Shown here in pieces: positions 10,919 to 21,037 of a stretch of DNA of 64,000 nucleotides (positions within the stretch are counted from its first letter, which is position 1; each line of letters starts with the position of its first letter). Where the stretch lies: NCBI RefSeq assembly GCF_000026945.1, contig NC_012864.1:1116001-1180000 (forward strand), given 5' to 3'. The translations under genes and the position numbers were made by a program. The notes under the pieces were generated by a model, which worked only from the letters and a program-made list of their open reading frames with translations, was not told the origin of the DNA and did no database searches. The DNA is from Candida dubliniensis CD36. Its lineage: Eukaryota > Ascomycota > Pichiomycetes > Serinales > Debaryomycetaceae.

Positions 10919-11816
10919 CCCGAGGTCTCACTTTATTATATTTGGTGATATTTGTTCCGGAACAAAGAACATTTCTTTTTTTTTTTTTTTTTACATTGTG
11001 GAATAGACAATATATTTTTTGTTGAGTAAACTAATGCGGTGCCATGCGGTACGATTTTTTTTACCTGTGCGGTCCTCGTTCTCGTTCCCGATATTGGCCG
11101 TCTCGAAGGAAATTGGTGCAACGAAGCAGCGCCATAAATTCCGGTTGCATAGTTATCGCTGTTGTTGGGTTGAAAAAGAATAAAATAAACTATGTTACGG
11201 GCGAAACATCAAGCCACCCTTTTACAAACCACCATATTTCCATTTAATAGAGGGGAAAGAAGTATAGTTCATCACACCACACAGTAACATGGAGAAATGG
11301 CGGGGAGAAGGAAAAGATATCTTAGATGTATTAGGTACCTACTATTAGTGACACCATGTTAATGCGAGGAAACAGAAACCAATTGCTTCCCCAACAATGA
11401 AGTATTCATGTTGAATTGCTCAAAGTGAACCTATTCTACATTTTAGACTCACAAGCCGAGACAAGAATAATTAATGAGAATACTACAAGGAAATAGTTTT
11501 TAAGATTACTCCTATCAAACGGTTGGTTCACATACATATAAACCGTTGATGCTGGATCTTCGATTGTCAAAATCAAAGCATCGGAACAACTACTCCAAGA
11601 AAGGTGCCTTTTTTTACAGGAGTAAGCTTGGTTTCAACAATATTTTTTTTGGAGCTATTGTTTGTCGCTGGTTTTTCCGACGGTTACAAAATGAAGGAAG
11701 AGAGTACTTTAAACTCTAAGTATTATGTTACTCCTTTCATTGTTTATATCATCCCAGATGGCGGGTTAAAGCCACCCAATACAAACTAATCACAAAACTG
11801 AAAGAGTTTTCAAATC

Positions 11817-11862
11817 ATTGCGAGAAATATTGCGAAAATATTCCGAGAATTATTGCGAGAAG
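11817..11862. promoter_or_regulatory. Phased four-copy ATTGCGA-type repeat (possible MAL activator site)
   Basis: Four imperfect tandem units of 11-12 bp with core ATTGCGA or ATTCCGA start at 11817, 11829, 11840 and 11852. The GCG triplets at 11820 and 11832 are separated by nine bases, as are the CCG at 11843 and the GCG at 11855. Two GC-rich half-sites nine bases apart is the spacing described for S. cerevisiae MAL activators. The array is about 550 bp before the MAL32 ATG. Confidence 0.4.
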
Positions 11863-12414
11863 ATAACCTTAAGAGTAATGCTGTATATGAGTTGCTAATG
11901 GCTACCTCCAATGCGGTTTTCTTTAAACTTGATAAAGATTCCATAATTATGAGTATTAATAAGTACTTGCACGAGGTTATATTTATTGTAGACTTCATCC
12001 CCTCTACCAACATAACAGCTTGTTTGCAGTTATATAAATCGATGTTAGAATCTACGTCTTCCGGAGAGGGATTTGATTGTTATTTACACTATCTTCGAAC
12101 CCACTGATATACAGGACATTCCAGTTTTTCACAACATCCCTATTGTTTTAAGTTTCTTCGTTTAGATAAAAAAAAGCACTTATTATCGTCATAATTATCG
12201 GAATAATTGTATTAAGCGAGAAAAGTTGCAAAAAGAATATGGTGAGCGGGGGAAGAAAGGAAGTATAGCTCCACCACTTAATTCTGAATTTTCCACGTAA
12301 GCAAATAGAACGTCTAGGTATTGAAAAATAATATTTATATCCCTCCGTTCCTCTTCTTTGTTTCTATAATTTTTCTCAGTACTCGTTTCTTCTTCATTAA
12401 CCAACCTATTAGTT

Positions 12415-14154
12415 ATGACAATTGAGTATACTTGGTGGAAAGACGCTACTATTTATCAAATTTGGCCAGCTTCATATAAAGATTCCAATGGTGATGGAAT
12501 TGGTGATATTCCCGGGATAATTTCTACATTGGATTATCTTAAAGAATTGGGTATTGATATTATTTGGTTAAGCCCAATGTATAAATCTCCTATGGAAGAT
12601 ATGGGATATGATATTAGTGATTATGAATCTATAAACCCTGATTTTGGTACTATGGAAGATATGCAAAATTTAATTGATGGATGTCATCAGCGAGGAATGA
12701 AAATTATTTGTGATTTAGTAGTCAATCATACATCTTCTGAACACGAATGGTTTAAACAATCAAGATCTCTGAAAACAAACCCCAAAAGAGATTGGTATAT
12801 TTGGAAAAAACCTAAAATTGACTCTAAAACAGGAGAAAAATTACCACCAAATAATTGGATGTCATACTTTTCCGGGTCAGCCTGGGAATATGATGAATTA
12901 ACTGATGAATATTATTTAAGATTATTTGCCAAGGGGCAACCTGATTTAAATTGGGAAAATGAAGAATGTCGTCAAGCAATTTATAATTCAGCCATGAAAT
13001 CATGGTTTCAAAAAGGGGTTGATGGATTTAGAATTGATGTTGCTGGTTTATATTCTAAAGATCAATCATTCAAAGATGCTCCTATTGTTTTCCCTGATCA
13101 AACGTATCAACCATCTGGTGATTTAACTTCTAATGGACCAAGAATTCATGAGTTTCATCAAGAAATGTATCGTGAAGTCACTTCTAAATATGATGTTATG
13201 ACCGTAGGGGAAATTGGCCATTGTGATAGAGATGAAGCATTAAAATATGTTAGTGCTAAAAGAAAAGAATTAAACATGATTTTCTTATTTGATTTGGTTG
13301 AAGTTGGATCAAATGATCAAGATAGATTTAGATATAATGGTTGGAATTTAATTGATTTCAAAAAGGCAATTAAAAATCAAAGTGATTTTATAAAGGGTAC
13401 CGATGCTTGGTCAACTGTTTTCATTGAAAATCATGATCAACCAAGATGTATTTCAAGATTTGGAAATACTAAATCATTAGATTCATCAGTCAAGACTGGG
13501 AAATTATTAGCCATGTTACAAACTACATTAACGGGGACATTGTTTATTTATCAAGGACAAGAAATTGGAATGACCAATTTACCAAGATCTTGGTCGATCG
13601 ATGAATATAAAGATATCAATACCATTAATTATTATAAAGATTTCAAAAAGAGATATGGTAATGAACCAGATTTTAAACAACGTGAAGAAAAATTGTTAGA
13701 TGTGATTAATTTAGTGGCAAGAGATCATGCTCGTTCACCAGTTCAATGGAATGATAATGAACCTTATGCAGGGTTTTCAACACACCAACCATGGACTAGA
13801 GTTAATGATAATTATAAACAAATTAATGTTGCTAATGAATTAAAAGATCCAAATTCAGTATTAAAATTTTATCAAACTTTATTGAAATTAAGGAAAAATT
13901 ATAAAGATTTATTTATTTATGGATCATTTGATATTTTAGATTTCAATAATGAAAAAGTGTTCACCTATATCAAGCAACATCAAGATGGAAGTTTACCTAA
14001 AGCTTATGTGACACTTAACTTTGCAAATGAACTGATTCCATTTAAACCATTGATTGAAGGAGAATTTAAATTGATTAGTACCAATGTCCAACAATCTGAA
14101 TATGATACATCAGTTTTGTCTCCTTATGAAGGTAGAATTTATATCGTTGAATAG
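12415..14154 (+). CDS. MAL32: Alpha-glucosidase (maltase), GH13
   Basis: A 579-residue intracellular glycoside hydrolase family 13 enzyme that hydrolyses maltose and related alpha-glucosides brought in by MAL31. There is no signal peptide. The N-terminus WWKDATIYQIWPASYKDSNG is typical of yeast maltases and oligo-1,6-glucosidases. Catalytic residues are visible: nucleophile Asp208 in GFRIDV, acid/base Glu266 in TVGEIG, and Asp341 in ENHDQPR. Residues after the nucleophile are Val-Ala-Gly, a mix of the maltase and isomaltase signatures. Codon 119 is CTG (12769-12771) where Saccharomyces maltases have Ser. The ATG at 12415 fits the family start. Confidence 0.94.
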   Translation: MTIEYTWWKDATIYQIWPASYKDSNGDGIGDIPGIISTLDYLKELGIDIIWLSPMYKSPMEDMGYDISDYESINPDFGTMEDMQNLIDGCHQRGMKIICDLVVNHTSSEHEWFKQSRSLKTNPKRDWYIWKKPKIDSKTGEKLPPNNWMSYFSGSAWEYDELTDEYYLRLFAKGQPDLNWENEECRQAIYNSAMKSWFQKGVDGFRIDVAGLYSKDQSFKDAPIVFPDQTYQPSGDLTSNGPRIHEFHQEMYREVTSKYDVMTVGEIGHCDRDEALKYVSAKRKELNMIFLFDLVEVGSNDQDRFRYNGWNLIDFKKAIKNQSDFIKGTDAWSTVFIENHDQPRCISRFGNTKSLDSSVKTGKLLAMLQTTLTGTLFIYQGQEIGMTNLPRSWSIDEYKDINTINYYKDFKKRYGNEPDFKQREEKLLDVINLVARDHARSPVQWNDNEPYAGFSTHQPWTRVNDNYKQINVANELKDPNSVLKFYQTLLKLRKNYKDLFIYGSFDILDFNNEKVFTYIKQHQDGSLPKAYVTLNFANELIPFKPLIEGEFKLISTNVQQSEYDTSVLSPYEGRIYIVE

Positions 14155-14299
14155 ATTTTTTACTAGTTAGTTTGAGATTTATAAAAAGTTATTACTAAAA
14201 TACATATTGTTTACTTTTATTAGTATTGCTTAAAGAAAAATAATGCAAATTAACATGAGTGTCGATAAAAAAATACTATAAATAAATAAACTATCTGGT

Positions 14300-16471
14300 T
14301 CATTGATCAACGTGTTTAACTGGTGCTGGATCCAATTTATATTTACCAAACAATTTAGGAATTAAAACTTCATAACCAACACTTGGACTACTTAAATCAG
14401 ATTTATCTTTTTCAAATCTTAATGTAGTCACTAAAGAATCCAGGTATAATGGATATTTCACATGTCTACTATCAACTGTTTGATCTTTTAATAAATCTGT
14501 GTTACTACCGTCAAGTACTGGTTGAGGAAATTTACGAATCGGTTCTTCTTCTTCTTCTTGATCGTTAGAAGAAACATTATCCTTATAAATGATTGATTGC
14601 TTGGCAAGAATTAAATCACTCCAATTTCTTTCGTTTAAAAATTGTTTATTATCACGATTTGATCCATCAAGATTTTTAATAAATAACGGGAGAATATCTT
14701 CGTCGGTATCACGATTGAAATGATGAATGCCACTTCTTTTATTTAATAATGTTGCCATAGCATCAGGAGGTGGTGCATTAACTATAGCCGAACTAGTAAT
14801 ATTAAATAATAATCTTGGATCATATTCTGGAGTTTCAATAACATCTTTATTCAATTTTTCTGTCAGTTGATGATCACCATCATGTAAAAATTGATGAGCA
14901 TTAGGGTGGGAATGAAATTTTGATTTTAATCTTCCAATACAACCCAAATGAACGTCTCCAGATAATATAGTAATTCTGACCCCATTGGCAGCACCAAATT
15001 CTTGTAATCTTTTGATAAGACGATTACGTTCTGCCTTGTGATGTTTAGAACACCAATGATCATTTAAATCATCCAAGACTTCAACATCACCATCAAATTC
15101 ATTGACTAAACCTTTGGCGATGACTCCCTTTTGAGCTAATTTTCTAATGGGGATCAATGCTGTTGATGTTAAAACTTTTTCCAACCATACTAATCGAGGG
15201 TATAAAATTGGTACTCCCAACATAACCAATAAATGTTTTGTGTCTGAAGTACTACCAATTTCTTTCTTTAATCGATCGAAAATAATATTATAAGTTGATG
15301 GATCGACTATCTGTTTTAATTTTCTTTCAGTACGACAATCTAATCCCAACAAAGAAATTTCTTTACCTAATCTCATAAACACTGAATGATTTTTTTGTTT
15401 AATAAATGGTCCTGTAGTTGATCCTAAAACCCATGATGGATCAGATAAATGTAATTTTTCTTCCGGGTTAATATGATGTTGAAACAACATATAATATTTA
15501 TAAGCAACATTACCCACGGCAGTGAAAATGGGGGCATTCATAGTAGAATCATGATACGATCCAAACCCATCAATTATATCATGATCATCAAAAATATTAA
15601 CACAAGGGATTTGAGCAGAACTTAAAGGGAATAATGATTCTAATACACTAGAATTAGTCCCCTTCCAATATCCTTTACCAAACCAACCTAAATAATGATT
15701 CAAATAAAATTGTTTAAATTCATTAATAATTTCATCATCCACAGGGAATGATTTTTTCTTTATAGGGTTTGAAATTTCTGTCCACTGCTTTAATCGTTCA
15801 CTATGTAATTTAATAGCATCACAATAAATTTGATCACCACCACCTAACATCACATGATAATGTTGTTTTGAATGTTTAGTTAATACATCTAACCATAAGG
15901 AGGACTTGTATTCATTGGCATCAGTACCTAAACTGAATCCATTACATGAATAAGATATAACATTCATTGATTGGGTTTTACTAGGTAAATAAAATTGGAA
16001 ATTGGGTTTAAAATGATTATCAATGAAATATTCTACTTTTTGTTCATTTTCCGTCAAAGTTAATTCAATTGAATATCTGTAAAAGGAATAGTCATGTTCT
16101 TGATAAAATTTAACTCCAGGAAATTCACCAGTAGAAAATTTGGCCAGAGCAGCCGTGGTTGATGATGATGAAGGACCAATTTTATAAGTAATGGCCGGTC
16201 CAGTCTCATTAGGAGTTGCCTCTGTGTCTTTAATGACTAATAATATACTAGCACGATAATTTGGATCTTCATTGCTTTCATTGTTTTCCCAAGTACCAAC
16301 TAATCTTAAAATTGGTCCACAACTGATAGTATAGTTACCTAATGTTTCATCATTGGGCGGTGAAGTTGGAACATTTGCTCGAGCTTGTTCATTAATTTTA
16401 TAATAATCTTCAATTGGAATTGGATTAAACCAATTGTCATTGGTCTGTGTAGGGTTAGTTGATGAAGGCAT
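14300..16471 (-). CDS. PhoD-like metallophosphohydrolase
   Basis: A 723-residue protein of the PhoD/alkaline-phosphatase-D-like metallophosphoesterase group found in many fungi; substrate unknown. Metal-binding motifs are visible in order: GGGDQIYCD (about 210-218), FDDHDIIDGFG (294-304), GLDCRTERK (about 376-384) and SGDVHLG (504-510). The N-terminal 150 residues form a probable beta-rich domain. There is no signal peptide or membrane segment, so it is likely cytosolic. The ATG at 16471 is clear. An acidic Glu-rich insert lies near residues 640-650. It is convergent with MAL32 with 145 bp between stops; no functional link is evident. Confidence 0.75.
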   Translation of the reverse strand: MPSSTNPTQTNDNWFNPIPIEDYYKINEQARANVPTSPPNDETLGNYTISCGPILRLVGTWENNESNEDPNYRASILLVIKDTEATPNETGPAITYKIGPSSSSTTAALAKFSTGEFPGVKFYQEHDYSFYRYSIELTLTENEQKVEYFIDNHFKPNFQFYLPSKTQSMNVISYSCNGFSLGTDANEYKSSLWLDVLTKHSKQHYHVMLGGGDQIYCDAIKLHSERLKQWTEISNPIKKKSFPVDDEIINEFKQFYLNHYLGWFGKGYWKGTNSSVLESLFPLSSAQIPCVNIFDDHDIIDGFGSYHDSTMNAPIFTAVGNVAYKYYMLFQHHINPEEKLHLSDPSWVLGSTTGPFIKQKNHSVFMRLGKEISLLGLDCRTERKLKQIVDPSTYNIIFDRLKKEIGSTSDTKHLLVMLGVPILYPRLVWLEKVLTSTALIPIRKLAQKGVIAKGLVNEFDGDVEVLDDLNDHWCSKHHKAERNRLIKRLQEFGAANGVRITILSGDVHLGCIGRLKSKFHSHPNAHQFLHDGDHQLTEKLNKDVIETPEYDPRLLFNITSSAIVNAPPPDAMATLLNKRSGIHHFNRDTDEDILPLFIKNLDGSNRDNKQFLNERNWSDLILAKQSIIYKDNVSSNDQEEEEEPIRKFPQPVLDGSNTDLLKDQTVDSRHVKYPLYLDSLVTTLRFEKDKSDLSSPSVGYEVLIPKLFGKYKLDPAPVKHVDQ

Positions 16472-19400
16472 TTTTAGTTGAAGAAGAAGAAGAAGAAGAG
16501 GTATGAAAAAAAATTAGACATGGTGATATTTATTATATTCTAAAACCCTCGGCAAAATTTCATTTGTTATAAATCTCTGGCGTAATTACCAATTTTGGTA
16601 TAAATAAAACCAAAAATAGCAAACAAAAAGAAAAGGCTAAAGCAACTTGAAATTTAATTTTTGCCCAAACAAACAAGGTAGCAAAAATTTCAGATCTAAA
16701 GATTGTATATATATCAGCTAATGGTTATACCTACTGTCTTCACATAATCTCTTTACTCTTTGTTGAAAAGAAGGAGGATGAATAAGATTGGTATCAACAA
16801 AGTTGGAGAAAGTAAAGGCAATTATAGGCATAGCAACGCAGATACAGATATATCTATCCATGTAACTGTATGTATGTCTATGAATTCTATTAATAACTCT
16901 TGCTTATCGTGGGAAATATTTGGTCAGGTGGGGGAGGGAGATATTCTGACCATTGTCGTGTAAGATAATTGTAATACAAAGTGGCTTGTCCATTTCACCA
17001 CGTCAAAACCTTGTCTTTAATACACGACCCTTGACTCAATTCTCTTCTCTTACAGAAATCTCAATTATGTAATCAATTTGAAAACTTCTTATCAAATGAT
17101 GTACAATACAATTTTGCTTAGACCAAAATCCATAATTCTTTACAGACATAATATATGTGCTGGGTCCTGAAAAAAAAAGAAGTGTGGAGAGGGGTCCAAT
17201 TAATTTCAGATATTATAAGAAAGTGGCTTTACGTACTCATAATAATAATAATTACTCCCATGATCAGGCAAATCGGTAGTGGAGTGGATATCGTTTGCAA
17301 TGTTCTAGACCATTTTATGTAAGAAGAGTATTGAGTATTTCTCGAGAATACTCTTGTTGTTTTTTGTTATCTATAACAATGTTGTTCGTCAATACAACCT
17401 TTAAATCACAACAACAATAAAGAATAGACTATAAGGTAACAGAAAGAAAAGTAAAACGTGGGGCAGGAAAAAAAGATAGAAAAAGAACTTTGAAGATAAT
17501 ATACTTTTACTATTGTTACTGAAGAGTTGTCTAAACAAGAATGTTACATATTCTAACTATCTAAATATATGAAACAAACATAGTTGATGAGAATAATTAA
17601 TATTAGTAGAAAACAGTTACTTGTGGAAACTCGTTTAATTGTAAGTTTGTTTAATCCAGTGATCAGTAACCACTGTAGTAAATGCCGATAATCACTAACA
17701 ACTGCTGCAATTTGAAAACATATAAACCAACAAAAGTAATCATTTCATTGTTAATATCACCCTAAACAACTCTTAATGAATAATTGTCTTTGTTTGTATT
17801 CTCTTTTTGGTGTGATAATAAATTATGATCATCATGAGAATAGATTTGTTGGGGACGGAAAATTGGCAGCATTGCTTGTGGCTGCGCTCAACAATGTTTA
17901 ACAATGGGGGGGGAGTACTCAAATCAAACAGTATTATCTTTCAATAAAACAATTTTATATATATATTAGATAGTTGCATGGTTGATAATCATAATAAAAA
18001 AAGAACCATTTATCTTCTATTGGTTGACGATGAGACAAAACCAAGGGGTGCGTAAGGGGTGTGTGGTGTGTGCGTATGTGGGAAAACTACTGGTGTAGTA
18101 GTAGTAGTCAGGAACAACTTTTGTAAAGAGTTACAGAATGATAAGTTAGACATCGATGAAAACACTCATGGTTGTTATTGCTACAACAGTATTATGTTTA
18201 TAGGAGGTGGTGAGTTACTGCTAGTTAGGGTAAAACACAAGAAAAGAGATTAATTCTGTTGTTCTTGTTTGAGAATTGAATTGATCCAGCCATGCCTATG
18301 CAACTGGTCTCAACCTGATACTGTTGAAATGTACCACACAGGTAATGTTTTGTTACGCGAGAACTAAGCGGCAATAAATATATGTTTCATAAGGTATACT
18401 TTTTTTTTTTTTTTTTGGGAGTTGATTTGGTTTGAACATACTCCCTAACAGAAATCATCGTATAATATTGTAAATGTTGATTTGTACCCTTGTTGGATTG
18501 GAACATTGAGAATTGAAACAATATCTCATTACTAAATATATAGCAAGACATACACAACACTACATGTTGACTGATGTTAGTACTAATGGTTTCTTGTGAA
18601 GAACAGTCTTTGTATTAGTCTAAACGAAAAAGAAAATAGGAAGATCTACAAAATAATCAAGTATGTGTGATTTACCCTTTCTTTTCGTTTCGTCTAATGA
18701 TGTTTAGAGTTTTACTCCTCCTCCTCCTCTTTCCCCTTACTTGCTCTCTCCTCCTCATTATCAAATTAATGTTGTAGTTAAGAAACATTCGTTTGCTTGT
18801 TTCTCAAGAAATCATCAATCTAACAACTACCTTTTTGAACAAGTGAGCTTAATTAAACAATGTAGTCTTTTTCTTTCTTTGTTTCTATTCTATGCAAATG
18901 AATTTCCCAACTAAAAAAAGAAGAAAACAATGTTACTCTAAGAACTTCTGGACCTACCTATTCTTATTATTATACTTTAACTTTTACAAAACATGCATAG
19001 ATAACTTTGGTTAATTCTTGCTTGCATTTTTTTTTTTTTTTTGCAAACAAACTGTACACAATTGATTAAGATCTACGGATAAAAAAACCAATTCCTTTAT
19101 TTTGAAACCCGAATTCTGCATGACGAAGATGACGACAGATATGATCTCGTCTGAAACACGGATATCAAAAAATAGGGTAGTTTATTGGTTTCCAATAAAA
19201 TCAGTAATGGAAAGCTATGTACTTAGTTAGTTGAGATATCACAGATCTAAATACTTGGCACTACGAGTAAGTGAAAGATTATAGCATAGCCTTGTTGTTA
19301 TCAATCAGATTGAGTAAATTAATTAAATTCTTCTTGCAGTTGGTGATGGTAAGTATTCTGATTTTTCTTTTTTTTTTTTTTTTTTTTTTTTTTCTGGGCA

Positions 19401-21037
19401 ATATGTTTTGTAAACCACCAAGAAAGAGAGTGCGTGTATTCCTGGTTAAAAAAGAATGGAACAACTTATGATGATAATTGATGCTAGACATGGTAGCGTT
19501 GAGAGGTGGAGACGTGCGCGTATTCAGATGTTTATACTGCATATACGTATATTATTTATTGCGTTTTTCTTCTTTTGTGTGTTTTTGTTTTTGCTTTTTT
19601 TCTTGGCGTAATTTATTATGTGCACATGTGTGTACTGTGGTTGAAAATAAGTTCAATATATGCAGGAGGACTAATAAGCAAGAAGAATAGGTGATGTTCT
19701 TCTATTGCTTGCTTTTTTAGAATCCACTTTTCCACCCCCCTCTCCTTGTCGCCTTCCCTTGCATTAACACAATTAATAATTGAACGATTAATTAATTGTT
19801 TAGTATTAGATGATGGATTGATAAAATATATCGAATGTGGTAGTGTAGCATTTAAGAAATACATCCAACACAACACAATACAATACAATACAAAAAGCAA
19901 GAAGAATGAAACAAACGAAATGACTTTTTTCTGGTTAATTAATGACCTACCATCTACTACTACTACTACTGCTACTATTACTACTCTATTTCGTATTTTC
20001 TTGTCTTTTAGTCCCAAAGATTTATTTGATCGATATATATATATACGTCTGTCCTTCCTGTTTCTTTATTTTCTTATAATTTCCCCTTTTCCTTCTTTTT
20101 TACTTCCTTTCTATTATCTTCTTTCTGATAGATATATTATATCACTATTTTAAACACGTACCATTAACATACCATTCTATCTACAACTAGATTCTGGAAT
20201 AGGTTTTAATTTTTGCATCTTACCCCCGCCCATTCACCGCAAGTTTCATTTAATTTTTTTTATTTAGTTTATACCTAGATTGATCATTAATTCTGCTGTG
20301 TCCGGGATATAAATTGATACCACATAATCAGTCTATCTCAACTAATAGAGAAAGAATTAACCCCATCTTATAATACATAACATATATATCACCACCACAC
20401 GGTCATTGTTTTTCTACTAAGTTTCAGTATTTTATTTTATTTTTTTTAGATTAACATTTTTAGTTGAATTGTTGTGGATTAAGTTTTAAGTTATTCACCC
20501 CCAGCACCAGCACCGTGTTTAAATTAACAATATCCATTCTACTAAAAGCACATTAGTATTGGTTGCTCATTGTTTTCTTAATTTCTTAATTTCTCGATAA
20601 TTTAACTCAATCAAGAAAAGCAGAACCAAAGAAACAGTCACTTGTTGAAAACGCAAAACAGTACACACAATAACACTTTCCTTGCTTCGAGTTTGTTTAA
20701 GTTTTTCAAATTTGATTAGATTTTTTGGTATTCATTTACACGCCCTCCCTCCAACTACCTCCATAATAGATAAGTGACTATTAGCTAGTTAGTTTTAGTG
20801 TGTACTTGCGTGTGTGTCCATTCCTAAGTTTGTGAAATTTGTCAATTGTTATAAATAACAACCCATCAAGCCACCCAAGTCATTTTTCATATTTTTGATT
20901 ACCCCAGATTTATTTCATTAGTATTAATCCAACAAATCAACATACCAATTTTATACTTATACCACTCTATATCAATTAGATTATATCCCCCCAACAAAAT
21001 TCCATTTTTTTACTTATTTTTATTGTTTGTGAATTAG
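16472..21037. other. 4.6-kb gene-free region
   Basis: I find no supported gene. It contains T runs (about 18400-18417, 19029-19042, 19367-19394), CTC-rich and TAC/GTA microsatellites (18717-18735, 18088-18108, 19950-19985) and a strong dyad at 17324-17355. The short frames are low-complexity shadows of these repeats. It probably holds the long promoter or leader of the stress-domain gene at 21038 and the PhoD-like gene's promoter. Confidence 0.6.

Larger units (their letters stand above)
9839..12414. promoter_or_regulatory. 2.6-kb divergent MAL31/MAL32 promoter region
   Basis: No convincing gene. The region holds several zinc-cluster-type motifs: CGG-N10-CCG at 10903-10918, three CGG half-sites in the same direction at 11037, 11047 and 11070, and a phased GCG/CCG array at 11817-11862. 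A T run lies at about 10977-10992. Short open frames here, such as the one ending at 12107, have no recognisable protein features. Confidence 0.6.

Noticed and set aside
12090..12107. TTCGAACCC resembling a tRNA B box
   Set aside because: No matching A box or acceptor stem could be paired around it, and it lies at the end of an open frame.
17635..17745. GTAAGT followed by CACTAAC and AG, intron-like
   Set aside because: No open exon precedes it (a stop follows the nearest ATG) and no coding exon follows.
19616..20153. Overlapping frames of about 135 codons on both strands
   Set aside because: Both are built on simple repeats and T-rich tracts, with hydrophobic runs and no recognisable domain.
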